Shown here piece by piece: positions 36,866 through 49,947 of a stretch of 64,000 nt of DNA. Each line of letters starts with the position of its first letter. Position 1 is the first letter of the stretch. The position numbers and the translations under genes were made by a program. This DNA comes from Cladorhizidae sp. MBARI D1340-BT2. Taxonomy: Eukaryota > Porifera > Demospongiae > Poecilosclerida > Cladorhizidae. Location: positions 19,622,909-19,686,908 of the forward strand of contig JAQNBH010000011.1 in the NCBI GenBank assembly GCA_028752905.1, given 5' to 3'. The notes beneath the pieces were generated by a model, which worked only from the letters and a program-made list of their open reading frames with translations, had not been told where the DNA came from and made no database searches.

Positions 36866-38421
36866 AGCCATGAACTCTGGTGTCTTATGCCATGAATTCA
36901 GGAGTGTGTCAAGCCATGAACTCTGGTGTGCATCAACCAATGAACTTTGGTGTGCATCAAGCCTTGAACTCTGGTGTGCATCAAGCCATGAACTCTATTG
37001 TGTATCAAGCTATTAACTCTGATTTGCATCAACCCATGAACTCTGGTGTGCACCAAGCCATTAACTATGATGTGCATAATGCCATGAACTCTGGTGTGTA
37101 GCAAGCCATAAACTGCCTGCATCAAGCCATTAACTCTGGTGTGTATCAAGCTATGCATTCTGCTGTGTAGCAGTCATGAACTCTGTATCAAGCCATGAAC
37201 TCTGGTGTGCAGCAAACCATGAACCCTGGTGTGTTAAGCCATGTACTCTGGTGTGTACTATGCATCAAGCCATGAATACATGTGTACATCAAGCTCTGAA
37301 CACTGGAGTGCAGCAAGCTATGAACTCTGATGTGTATTAAGATATGAAATATGGTGTGTAGTAAGACATGAACTCTGGTGTGCAGCAAGCCATAAACTCT
37401 GGTATGCTTCAAGCCATGAAATTTGGTGTGCATCAAGCCAAGAACTCTGGTGGGTATGAAGCTATGAACTCTGGTGTGTAGCAAGCCATGAACTCTGGCG
37501 TGCAGTAAGCCATTAACTTTGGCATGCATCAAGCCATGAACTCAGGTGTGTATCAAGCTATGCACTCTGGGGTGTAGTGAAACATGAACTCTGGTGTGTA
37601 GCAAGAAATGAACTCTGGTGTGTAGCAGTCATGAACTCTGTATCAAGCTGTTGTCTCAAGCCATGAACTCTGGTGTGTGTCAAGCCATGAACTCTGGTGT
37701 GCATCAAGCCATGAAATAAAGTGTGCATCAAGCCATGAACTCTGTTGCACATCAAGCCATGCACTCTGGTGTGCATCAACCCATGAACTCTGGTGTGCAT
37801 CAACAATGAACTCTGGTGTGCATCAAGCCGTGAACTTTGGTGTGCATCAAGCCATGAATTCTGGTGGGTATCAAGCCAAGAACTCTGGTGTGTAGCAAGC
37901 CATGAACTCTGACTTGTAGCAAGCCATGAACTCTGGCATGCATCAAGCCATATACTCTGGTGTGTATCAAGCTATGAACTCTTGTGTGTAACAAGACATG
38001 AACTCTGGTCTGTAGAAGCCATGAAATCTTTATCAAGTCATGAACTATGGTGTAACAAGCCATGAACACTGGTGTGTGTCAAGCCATCATATCTGGTGTG
38101 CATCAAGCCATGAACTCTGGTATGTATCAAGCTATTAACTCTGGTATGTAGCAAGACATGAACTCTGGTATGTATCGAGCTATGAAGACTGGGGTGTAGC
38201 AAAACATGAACTCTGGTGTGCAGCAAACCATGAACCCTGGTGTGTTAAGACCAAGCCATGAACTCTGGTATGCATCAAGCCATGAACACATGTGTACATC
38301 AAGCTATGAATACTGGAATGCAGCAAGCTATGAACTCTGATGTGTATTAAGCTATGAAATCTGGTGTGTAGTAAGACATGAACTCTGGTGTGCATCAAGC
38401 CAAGAACTCTGGTGGGTATGA
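36866..38421. repeat. 1,556-bp tandem unit, copy 2
   Basis: Second copy, 1,436 bp downstream on its left and 1,556 bp on its right because it keeps the 120 bp (GCAGCAAGCCATAAAC to GGTATGAAGC) lost from copy 1. It has its AATAAA at 37,715-37,720. Its right end blends into the first 4,717-bp HOR, which begins near 38,207. Confidence 0.87.
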
Positions 38422-41400
38422 AGCTATGAACTCTGGTGTGTAGCAAGCCATGAACTCTGGCGTGCAGCAAGCCATTAACTTTGGCATGCATCAAGCCATG
38501 AACTCAGGTGTGTATCAAGCTATGAACTCTGGGGTGTAGTAAAACATGAACTCTGGTGTGTAGCAAGAAATGAACTCTGGTGTGTAGCAGTCATGAACTC
38601 TGTATCAAGCTGTTGTCTCAAGCCATGAACTCTGGTGTGTGTCAAGCCATGAACTCTGGTGTGCATCAAGCCATGAAATAAAGTGTGCATCAAGCCATGA
38701 ACTCTGTTGCACATCAAGCCATGCACTCTGGTGTGCATCAACTCATAAACTCTGGTGTGCATCAACAATGAACTCTGGTGCGCATCAAGCCGTGAACTTT
38801 GGTGTGCATCAAGCCATGAATTCTGGTGGGTATCAAGCCAAGAACTCTGGTGTGTAGCAAGCCATGAACTCTGACTTGCAGCAAGCCATGAACTCTGGCA
38901 TGCATCAAGCCATATACTCTGGTGTGTATCAAGCTATGAACTCTTGTGTGTAACAAGACATGAACTCTGGTCTGTAGCAGCCATGAACTCTTTATCAAGC
39001 CATGAACTATGGTGTATCAAGCCATGAACACTGGTGTGTGTCAAGCCATCATATCTGGTGTGCATCAAGCCATGAACTCTGGTATGTATCAAGCTATTAA
39101 CTCTGGTATGTAGCAAGACATGAACTCTGGTATGTATCGAGCTATGAAGACTGGGGTGTAGCAAAACATGAACTCTGGTGTTTGTCAAGCCATGAACTCT
39201 GGTGTGCATCAAGCCATGAACTATGGTGTGCATCAAGCCATGAACAACTCTGGTGTTACATCAAGCCATGAACTCTGGCATGCATCAACCCATGAACTCT
39301 GGTGTGCCACAAGCCATGAATTCTGGTATGCATCAAGCCATGAACTTTGGTGTGCATCAAGCCATGAACTCTGGTGGGTATCAAGCCAAGAACTCTGGTG
39401 TGTAGCAAGCCATTAACTCTGACGTGCAGCAAGCCTTGAACTCTGGCATGCATCAAGCGATAAACTATGGTGTGTATCAACCTATGGACTCTGGTGTGTA
39501 ACAAGACATGAACTCTGATGTGTATCAATCATGAACTCTGTTTCAAGCCATGAACTCTGGTGTATCAAGCCATGAACTCTGGTGTGTGTCAAGCCATGAA
39601 CTCTGGTGTGCATCCAGCCATGAACTCTGGTGTGTATCACGCTATTAACACTGGTGTGCATCAATCCATGAACTCTGGTGTGCATCAAGCCATGAAATCT
39701 GGTGTGCAGCAAGCGATGAACTCTATGAACTGTGGTGTGCATCAAGCCATGAATTCTGGTGTGTATCGAACTATGAACTCTGGTGTGTATCAAGCCTTGC
39801 ACTCTGGTGTGCATCATGCCAAGAACTCTGGTGTGCATCAAGCCATGAACTCTGGTGGCATAAAGCCATGAACTCGGGTGTGCTTCTAACCATAAACTCT
39901 GGTGTGCATCAAGCTATGAACACGGGTGTGCAGCAAGCCATGACTTCGGGTGGGCAGCAAGCGATGAACTCTATGAACTCTGGTGTGCATCAAGCCATGA
40001 ACTATGGTGTGTATCAAGACATGAATTCTGGTGTCAGTAACCATGAACTCCATATCAAGCTATGCACTCTGGTGTGTATCAAGCCATGAACTCTGGTGGA
40101 TATCAAGATATGAACTCTGGTCTGTATCAATCTGTGGTGTAGCAAAACATGAACTCTGGTGTGTAGCAAGTCATAAACTCTGGCGTGTAGCAGTCTCATG
40201 AACTCTGTATTAAGCCATGAACTCTGGTGTGTGTCAAGCCATGAACTCTGGTGTGCATCAAGCCAATGAACTTTGGTGTGCATCAAGCCATGAACTATGG
40301 TGTGCATCAAGCCATGAACAACTCTGGTGTATATCAAGCCATGAACTCTGGCGTGCATCAACCCATGAACTCTGTTGTGCATCAAGCCATGAACTCTGGT
40401 GTGCATCAAGCCATGAACTTTGGTTTGCATAAAGCCATGAACTCTGGTGTGTAGCAAGCCATGAACTCTGATGTGCAGCAAGCCATGAACTCTGGCATGT
40501 ATCAAGCCATGAACTCTGGTGTTTCAAGCCATGAAATCATGAACTCTGGTGTGCATCAAGCCATGAACTCGGGTGTGCAACAAGCCATGAACTCTAGTTT
40601 GCATCAAGCCATGAACACATGTGTACATCAAGCTATGAACACTGGAATGCAGCAACCTATGAATTCTGATGTGTATCAAGCTATGAAATCTGGTGTGTAG
40701 CAAGACATGAACTCTGGTTTGCTTCAAGCCATGAAATTTGGTGTGCATCAAGCCAAGAACTCTGGTGGGTATGAAGCTATGAACTCTGGTGTGTAGCAAG
40801 CCATGAACTCTGGCGTGCAGCATGCCATTAACTTTGGTATGCATCAAGCCATGAACTCAGGTGTGTATCAAGCTATGAACTCTGGGGTGTAGTAAAACAT
40901 GAACTCTGGTGTGCATCAAGGCATGAACTCGGATGTGTATCAAGCTATGAACTCTGGTGTGTAGCAAGACATGCACTCTGGTGTATATCAGTCATGAACT
41001 CTGTATCAAGCCATGAACTCTGGTGTCTTATGCCGTGAATTCTGGAGTGTGTCAAGCCATGAACTCTGGTGTGCATCATCCAATGAACTCTGGTGTGCAT
41101 CAAGCAATGAACTCTTGTGTGCATCAAGCCAAGAACAACTCTAGTGTACATCAAGTCATGAACGGTGGTGTGCATCAACCCATGAACTCTCGTGTGCATC
41201 AAGCCATGAACTATGGTGTGAATCAAGCCATAAACTATGGTGTGCATCAAGCCATAAACAACTCTGGTGTATATCAAGCCATGAACTCTGGCGTGCATCA
41301 AGCCATGAACTCTGTTGTGCATCAAGCCATGAACTCTGGTGTGCATCAAGCCATGAACTTTGGTTTGCATCAAGCCATGAACTCTGATGTGTAGCAAGCC

Positions 41401-42835
41401 ATGAACTCTGACGTGCAGCAAGCCATGAACTCTGGCATGTATCAAGCCATGAACTCTGGTGTTTTAAGCCATGAAATCTGGTGTGTAGCAAGACATGAAC
41501 TCTAGTATGCATCAAGCCATGAACTCGGGTGTGCAACAAGCCATGAAATCTAGTTTGCATCAAGCCATGAACACATGTGTACATCAAGCTATGAACACTG
41601 GAATGCAGCAACCTATGAACTCTGATGTGTATCAAGCTATGAACTCTGGTGTGTAGCAAGACATGCACTCTGGTGTCTTATGCCATGAATTCTGGAGTGT
41701 GTCAAGCCATGAACTCTGGTGTGCATCAACCAATGAACTCTGGTGTGCATCAAGCCATGAACTCTGGTGTGCATCAAGCCATGAACTCTGTTGTGTATCA
41801 AGCTATTAACTCTGGTTTGCATCAACCCATGAACTCTGGTGTGCACCAAGCTAATAACTCTGATGTGCATAATGCCATGAACTCTGGTGTGTAGCAAGCC
41901 ATAAACTGCGTGCATCAAGCCATTAACTCTGGTGTGTATCAAGCTATGTATTCTGGTGTGTAGCAGTCATGAACTCTGTATCAAGCCATGAACTCTGGTG
42001 TGCAGCAAACCATGAACCCTGTTGTGTTAAGCCATGTACTCTGGTGTGTACCAAGCCATGAACTCGAGTATGCATCAAGCCATGAACACATGTGTACATC
42101 AAGCTATGAACACTGGAATGCAGCAAGCTATGAACTCTGATGTGTATTAAGCTATGAAATCTGGTGTGTAGTAAGACATGAACTCTGGTGTGCAGCAAGC
42201 CATAAACTCTGGTATGCTTCAAGCCATGAAATTTGGTGTGCATCAAACCAAGAACTCTGGTGGGTATGAAGCTATGAACTCTGGTGTGTAGCAAGCCATG
42301 AACTCTGGCGTGCAGCAAGCCATTAACTTTGGCATGCATCAAGCCATGAACTCAGGTGTGTATCAAGCTATGAACTCTGGGGTGTAGTAAAACATGAACT
42401 CTGGTGTGTAGCAAGGCATGAACTCGGATGTGTATCAAGCTATGAACTCTGGTGTGTAGCAAGACATGCACTCTGGTGTATATCAGTCTCATGAACTCTG
42501 TATCAAGCCATGAATTCTGGTGTCTTATGCCATGAATTCTGGAGTGTGTCAAGCCATGAACTCTGGTGTGCATCAACCAATGAACTCTGGTGTGCATCAA
42601 GCCATAAACTCTGGTGTGCATCAAGCCATGAACTCTATTGTGTATCAAGCTATTAACTCTGATTTGCATCAACCCATGAACTCTGGTGTGCACCAAGCCA
42701 TTAACTATGATGTGCATAATGCCATGAACTCTGGTGTGTAGCAAGCCATAAACTGCGTGCATCAAGCCATTAACTCTGGTGTGTATCAAGCTATGCATTC
42801 TGGTGTGTAGCAGTCATGAACTCTGTATCAAGCCA
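38207..42835. repeat. 4.7-kb HOR, copy 1 (4,629 bp)
   Basis: Starts at the GCAGCAAACCATGAACCC monomer. The order repeats at 42,836 with offset 4,629 before about 39,170 and 4,717 after it. Copy 1 is short by 88 bp where GTGTAGC-AAAAC is joined directly to GGTGTTTGTC, losing the GCAGTCACGAAC monomers. Other markers are GGTGTTACATC near 39,253, GTGCCACAAGCC near 39,305, GGTGGCATAAAGCC near 39,852 and GACTTCGGGTGGGC near 39,943. Confidence 0.92.
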
Positions 42836-45800
42836 TGAACTCTGGTGTGCAGCAAACCATGAACCCTGGTGTGTTAAGACCAAGCCATGAACTCTGGTAT
42901 GCATCAAGCCATGAACACATGTGTACATCAAGCTATGAACACTGGAATGCAGCAAGCTATGAACTCTGATGTGTATTAAGCTATGAAATCTGGTGTGTAG
43001 TAAGACATGAACTCTGGTGTGCATCAAGCCAAGAACTCTGGTGGGTATGAAGCTATGAACTCTGGTGTGTAGCAAGCCATGAACTCTGGCGTGCAGCAAG
43101 CCATTAACTTTGGCATGCATCAAGCCATGAACTCAGGTGTGTATCAAGCTATGAACTCTGGGGTGTAGTAAAACATGAACTCTGGTGTGTAGCAAGAAAT
43201 GAACTCTGGTGTGTAGCAGTCATGAACTCTGTATCAAGCTGTTGTCTCAAGCCATGAACTCTGGTATGTGTCAAGCCATGAACTCTGGTGTGCATCAAGC
43301 CATGAAATAAAGTGTGCATCAAGCCATGAACTCTGTTGCACATCAAGCCATGCACTCTGGTGTGCATCAACTCATGAACTCTGGTGTGCATCAACAATGA
43401 ACTCTGGTGCGCATCAAGCCGTGAACTTTGGTGTGCATCAAGCCATGAATTCTGGTGGGTATCAAGCGAAGAACTCTGGTGTGTAGCAAGCCATGAACTC
43501 TGACTTGCAGCAAGCCATGAACTCTGGCATGCATCAAGCCATATACTCTGGTGTGTATCAAGCTATGAACTCTTGTGTGTAACAAGACATGAACTCTGGT
43601 CTGTAGCAGCCATGAACTCTTTATCAAGCCATGAACTATGGTGTATCAAGCCATGAACACTGGTGTGTGTCAAGCCATCATATCTGGTGTGCATCAAGCC
43701 ATGAACTCTGGTATGTATCAAGCTATTAACTCTGGTATGTAGCAAGACATAAACTCTGGTATGTATCGAGCTATGAAGACTGGGGTGTAGCAAAACATGA
43801 ACTCTGGTGTGTAGCAAGACATGAACTCTGGTGTGTAGCAGTCACGAACTCTGTATCATGCCATAAACTCTGGTGTCTCAAGCCCTGAACTCTGGTGTTT
43901 GTCAAGCCATGAACTCTGGTGTGCATCAAGCCATGAACTATGGTGTGCATCAAGCCATGAACAACTCTGGTGTTACATCAAGCCATGAACTCTGGCATGC
44001 ATCAACCCATGAACTCTGGTGTGCCACAAGCCATGAATTCTGGTATGCATCAAGCCATGAACTTTGGTGTGCATCAAGCCATGAACTCTGGTGGGTATCA
44101 AGCCAAGAACTCTGGTGTGTAGCAAGCCATTAACTCTGACGTGCAGCAAGCCTTGAACTCTGGCATGCATCAAGCGATAAACTATGGTGTGTATCAACCT
44201 ATGGACTCTGGTGTGTAACAAGACATGAACTCTGGTGTGTATCAATCATGAACTCTGTTTCAAGCCATGAACTCTGGTGTATCAAGCCATGAACTCTGGT
44301 GTGTGTCAAGCCATGAACTCTGGTGTGCATCCAGCCATGAACTCTGGTGTGTATCACGCTATTAACTCTGGTGTGCATCAATCCATGAACTCTGGTGTGC
44401 ATCAAGCCATGAAATCTGGTGTGCAGCAAGCGATGAACTCTATGAACTGTGGTGTACATCAAGCCATGAATTCTGGTGTGTATCGAACTATGAACTCTGG
44501 TATGTATCAAGCCTTGCACTCTGGTGTGCATCATGCCAAGAACTCTGGTGTGCATCAAGCCATGAACTCTGGTGGCATAAAGCCATGAACTCGGGTGTGC
44601 TTCTAACCATAAACTCTGGTGTGCATCAAGCTATGAACACGGGTGTGCAACAAGCCATGACTTCGGGTGGGCAGCAAGCGATGGACTCTATGAACTCTGG
44701 TGTGCATCAAGCCATGAACTATGGTGTGTATCAAGACATGAATTCTGGTGTCAGTAACCATGAACTCCATATCAAGCTATGCACTCTGGTGTGTATCAAG
44801 CCATGAACTCTGGTGGATTTCAAGATATGAACTCTGGTCTGTATCAATCTGTGGTGTAGCAAAACATGAACTCTGGTGTGTAGCAAGTCATAAACTCTGG
44901 TGTGTAGCAGTCTCATGAACTCTGTATTAAGCCATGAACTCTGGTGTGTGTCAAGCCATGAACTCTGGTGTGCATCAAGCCAATGAACTTTGGTGTGCAT
45001 CAAGCCATGAACTATGGTGTGCATCAAGCCATGAACAACTCTGGTGTATATCAAGCCATGAACTCTGGCTTGCATCAACCCATGAACTCTGTTGTGCATC
45101 AAGCCATGAACTCTGGTGTGCATCAAGCCATGAACTTTGGTTTGCATAAAGCCATGAACTCTGGTGTGTAGCAAGCCATGAACTCTGATGTGCAGCAAGC
45201 CATGAACTCTGGCATGTATCAAGCCATGAACTCTGGTGTTTCAAGCCATGAAATCATGAACTCTGATGTGCATCAAGCCATGAACTCGGGTGTGCAACAA
45301 GCCATGAACTCTAGTTTGCATCAAGCCATGAACACATGTGTACATCAAGCTATGAACACTGGAATGCAGCAACCTATGAATTCTGATGTGTATCAAGCTA
45401 TGAAATCTGGTATGTAGCAAGACATGAACTCTGGTGTGCTTCAAGCCATGAAATTTGGTGTGCATCAAGCCAAGAACTCTGGTGGGTATGAAGCTATGAA
45501 CTCTGGTGTGTAGCAAGCCATGAACTCTGGCGTGCAGCATGCCATTAACTTTGGTATGCATCAAGCCATGAACTCAGGTGTGTATCAAGCTATGAACTCT
45601 GGGGTGTAGTAAAACATGAACTCTGGTGTGAATCAAGGCATGAACTCGGATGTGTATCAAGCTATGAACTCTGGTGTGTAGCAAGACATGCACTCTGGTG
45701 TATATCAGTCATGAACTCTGTATCAAGCCATGAACTCTGGTGTCTTATGCCGTGAATTCTGGAGTGTGTCAAGCCATGAACTCTGGTGTGCATCATCCAA

Positions 45801-47552
45801 TGAACTCTGGTGTGCATCAAGCAATGAACTCTTGTGTGCATCAAGCCAAGAACAACTCTAGTGTACATCAAGTCATGAACGGTGGTGTGCATCAACCCTT
45901 GAACTCTCGTGTGCATCAAGCCATGAACTATGGTGTGAATCAAGCCATAAACTATGGTGTGCATCAAGCCATAAACAACTCTGGTGTATATCAAGCCATG
46001 AACTCTGGCGTGCATCAAGCCATGAACTCTGTTGTGCATCAAGCCATGAACTCTGGTGTGCATCAAGCCATGAACTTTGGTTTGCATCAAGCCATGAACT
46101 CTGATGTGTAGCAAGCCATGAAATCTGACGTGCAGCAAGCCATGAACTCTGGCATGTATCAAGCCATGAACTCTGGTGTTTTAAGCCATGAAATCTGGTG
46201 TGTAGCAAGACATGAACTCTAGTGTGCATCAAGCCATGAACTCGGGTGTGCAACAAGCCATGAACTCTAGTTTGCATCAAGCCATGAACACATGTGTACA
46301 TCAAGCTATGAACACTGGAATGCAGCAACCTATGAACTCTGATGTGTATCAAGCTATGAACTCTGGTGTGTAGCAAGACATGCACTCTGGTGTCTTATGC
46401 CATGAATTCTGGAGTGTGTCAAGCCATGAACTCTGGTGTGCATCAACCAATGAACTCTGGTGTGCATCAAGCCATGAACTCTGGTGTGCATCAAGCCATG
46501 AACTCTGTTGTGTATCAAGCTATTAACTCTGGTTTGCATCAACCCATGAACTCTGGTGTGCACCAAGCTAATAACTCTGATGTGCATAATGCCATGAACT
46601 CTGGTGTGTAGCAAGCCATAAACTGCGTGAATCAAGCCATGAACTCTGGTGTGTATCAAGCTATGTATTCTGGTGTGTAGCAGTCATGAACTCTGTATCA
46701 AGCCATGAACTCTGGTGTGCAGCAAACCATGAACCCTGGTGTGTTAAGCCATGTAATCTGGTGTGTACCAAGCCATGAACTCGAGTATGCATCAAGCCAT
46801 GAACACATGTGTACATAAAGCTATGAACACTGGAATGCAGCAAGCTATGAACTCTGATGTGTATTAATCTATGAAATCTGGTGTGTAGTAAGACATGAAC
46901 TCTGGTGTGCAGCAAGCCATAAACTCTGGTATGCTTCAAGCCATGAAATTTGGTGTGCATCAAACCAAGAACTCTGGTGGGTATGAAGCTATGAACTCTG
47001 GTGTGTAGCAAGCCATGAACTCTGGCGTGCAGCAAGCCATTAACTTTGGCATGCATCAAGCCATGAACTCAGGTGTGTATCAAGCTATGAACTCTGGGGT
47101 GTAGTAAAACATGAACTCTGGTGTGTAGCAAGGCATGAACTCGGATGTGTATCAAGCTATGAACTCTGGTGTGTAGCAAGACATGCACTCTGGTGTATAT
47201 CAGTCTCATGAACTCTGTATCAAGCCATGAACTCTGGTGTCTTATGCCATAAATTCTGGAGTGTGTCAAGCCATGAACTCTGGTGTGCATCAACCAATGA
47301 TCTCTGGTGTGCATCAAGCCATAAACTCTGGTGTGCATCAAGCCATGAACTCTATTGTGTATCAAGCTATTAACTCTGACTTGCATCAACCCATGAACTC
47401 TGGTGTGCACCAAGCCATTAACTATGATGTGCATAATGCCATGAACTCTGGTGTGTAGCAAGCCATAAACTGCGTGCATCAAGCCATTAACTCTGGTGTG
47501 TATCAAGCTATGCATTCTGGTGTGTAGCAGTCATGAACTCTGTATCAAGCCA
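42836..47552. repeat. 4.7-kb HOR, copy 2 (4,717 bp, full length)
   Basis: Complete unit with the GCAGTCACGAAC stretch present near 43,841. It differs from copy 1 by scattered substitutions, for example GGATTTCAAG at 44,815 against GGATATCAAG, and AACCCTTGAAC at 45,895 against AACCCATGAAC. Confidence 0.92.
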
Positions 47553-48660
47553 TGAACTCTGGTGTGCAGCAAACCATGAACCCTGGTGTGTTAAGACCAA
47601 GCCATGAACTCTGGTATGCATCAAGCCATGAACACATGTGTACATCAAGCTATGAACACTGGAATGCAGCAAGCTATGAACTCTGATGTGTATTAAGCTA
47701 TGAAATCTGGTGTGTAGTAAGACATGAACTCTGGTGTGCATCAAGCCAAGAACTCTGGTGGGTATGAAGCTATGAACTCTGGTGTGTAGCAAGCCATGAA
47801 CTCTGGCGTGCAGCAAGCCATTAACTTTGGCATGCATCAAGCCATGAACTCAGGTGTGTATCAAGCTATGAACTCTGGGGTGTAGTAAAACATGAACTCT
47901 GGTGTGTAGCAAGAAATGAACTCTGGTGTGTAGCAGTCATGAACTCTGTATCAAGCTGTTGTCTCAAGCCATGAACTCTGGTGAGTGTCAAGCCATGAAC
48001 TCTGGTGTGCATCAAGCCATGAAATAAAGTGTGCATCAAGCCATGAACTCTGTTGCACATCAAGCCATGCACTCTGGTATGCATCAACTCATGAACTCAG
48101 GTGTGCATCAACAATGAACTCTGGTGCGCATCAAGCCGTGAACTTTGGTGTGCATCAAGCCATGAATTCTGGTGGGTATCAAGCCAAGAACTCTGGTGTG
48201 TAGCAAGCCATGAAATCTGACTTGCAGCAAGCCATGAACTCTGGCATGCATCAAGCCATATACTCTGGTGTGTATCAAGCTATGAACTCTTATGTGTAAC
48301 AAGACATGAACTCTGGTCTGTAGCAGCCATGAACTCTTTATCAAGCCATGAACTATGGTGTATCAAACCATGAACACTGGTGTGTGTCAAGCCATCATAT
48401 CTGGTGTGCATCAAGCCATGAACTCTGGTATGTATCAAGCTATTAACTCTGGTATGTAGCAAGACATGAACTCTGGTATGTATCGAGCTATGAAGACTGG
48501 GGTGTAGCAAAACATGAACTCTGGTGTGTAGCAAGACATGAACTCTGGTGTGTAGCAGTCACGAACTCTGTATCATGCCATAAACTCTGGTGTCTCAAGC
48601 CCTGAACTCTGGTGTTTGTCAAGCCATGAACTCTGGTGTGCATCAAGCCATGAACTATGG
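47553..48660. repeat. 4.7-kb HOR, copy 3 start (partial)
   Basis: Follows copy 2 at offset 4,717 up to about 48,660, where AATTAACAACTCTG replaces ATGAACAACTCTG and the order switches to that of 49.4 kb (ATGCAATAACCC marker). The AATAAA monomer is at 48,023-48,028. Confidence 0.9.
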
Positions 48661-49947
48661 TGTGCATCAAGCAATTAACAACTCTGTTATACATCAAGCC
48701 ATGAACTCTGGCATGCAATAACCCATGAACTCTGGTGTGCATCAAGCCATGAATTCTGGTCTGCATCAAGCTATGAACTTTGGTGTGCATCAAGCCATGA
48801 ACTCTGGTGGGTATCAAGCCATGTACTCTGGTGTGTACCAAGCCATGAACTCTGGTATGCATCAAGCCATGAACACATGTGTACATCAAGCTATGAACAC
48901 TGGAATGCAGCAACCTATGAACTCTGATGTATATCAAGCTATGAAATCTGGTGTGTAGCAAGACATGAACTCTGGTGTGCAGCAAGCCATAAACTCTGGT
49001 ATGCTTCAAGCCATGAAATTTGGTGTGCATCAAGCCAAGAACTCTGGTGGGTATGAAGCTATGAACTCTGGTGTGTAGCAAGCCATGAACTCTGGCGTGC
49101 AGCAAGCCATTAACTTTGACATGCATCAAGCCATGAACTCAGGTGTGTATCAAGCTATGAACTCTGGGGTGTAGTAAAACATGAACTCTGGTGTGCATCA
49201 AGGCATGAACTCGGATTTGTATCAAGCTAAGAACTCTGGTGTGTAGCAAGACATGCACTCTGGTGTATATCAGTCATGAACTCTGTATCAAGCCATGAAC
49301 TCTGGTGTCTTATGCCATGAATTCTGGAGTGTGTCAAGCAATGAACTCTCGTGTGCATCAAGCCATGAACTATGGTGTGCATCAAGCCATGAACTATGGT
49401 GTGCATCAAGCCATGAACAACTCTGGTGTACATCAAGCCATGAACTCTGGCATGCAATAACCCATGAACTCTGGTGTGCATCAAGCCATGAATTCTGGTC
49501 TGCATCAAGCCATGAACTTTGGTGTGCATCAAGCCATGAACTCTGGTGGGTATCAAGCCATGTACTCTAGTGTGTACCAAGCCATGAACTCTGGTATGTA
49601 TCAAGCCATGAACACATGTGTACATCAAGCTATGAACTCTGTGCTATGAAATCTGATGTGTAGCAAGACATGAACTCTGGTGTGCAGCAAGCCATAAACT
49701 CTGGTATGCTTCAAGCCATTAAATTTGGTGTGCATCAAGCCAAGAACTCTGGTGGGTATGAAGCTATGAACTCTGGTGTGTAGCAAGCCATGAACTCTGG
49801 CGTGCAGCAAGCCATTAACTTTGGCATGCATCAAGCCATGAACTCAGGTGTGTATCAAGCTATGAACTCTGGGGTGTAGTAAAACATGAACTCTGGTGTG
49901 CATCAAGGCATGAACTCGGATGTGTATCAAGCTATGAACTCTGGTGT
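48661..49947. repeat. Mosaic segment preceding the 2.7-kb HOR
   Basis: Contains two rounds of the ATGCAATAACCC, GGTCTGCATC, CATGTACTCTGG, ACACATGTGT series (48,700-48,910 and 49,440-49,640). The second round ends in the shortened AACTCTGTGCTATG junction near 49,640. The stretch from about 49,200 recurs 2,310 bp downstream at 51,510. Confidence 0.82.
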
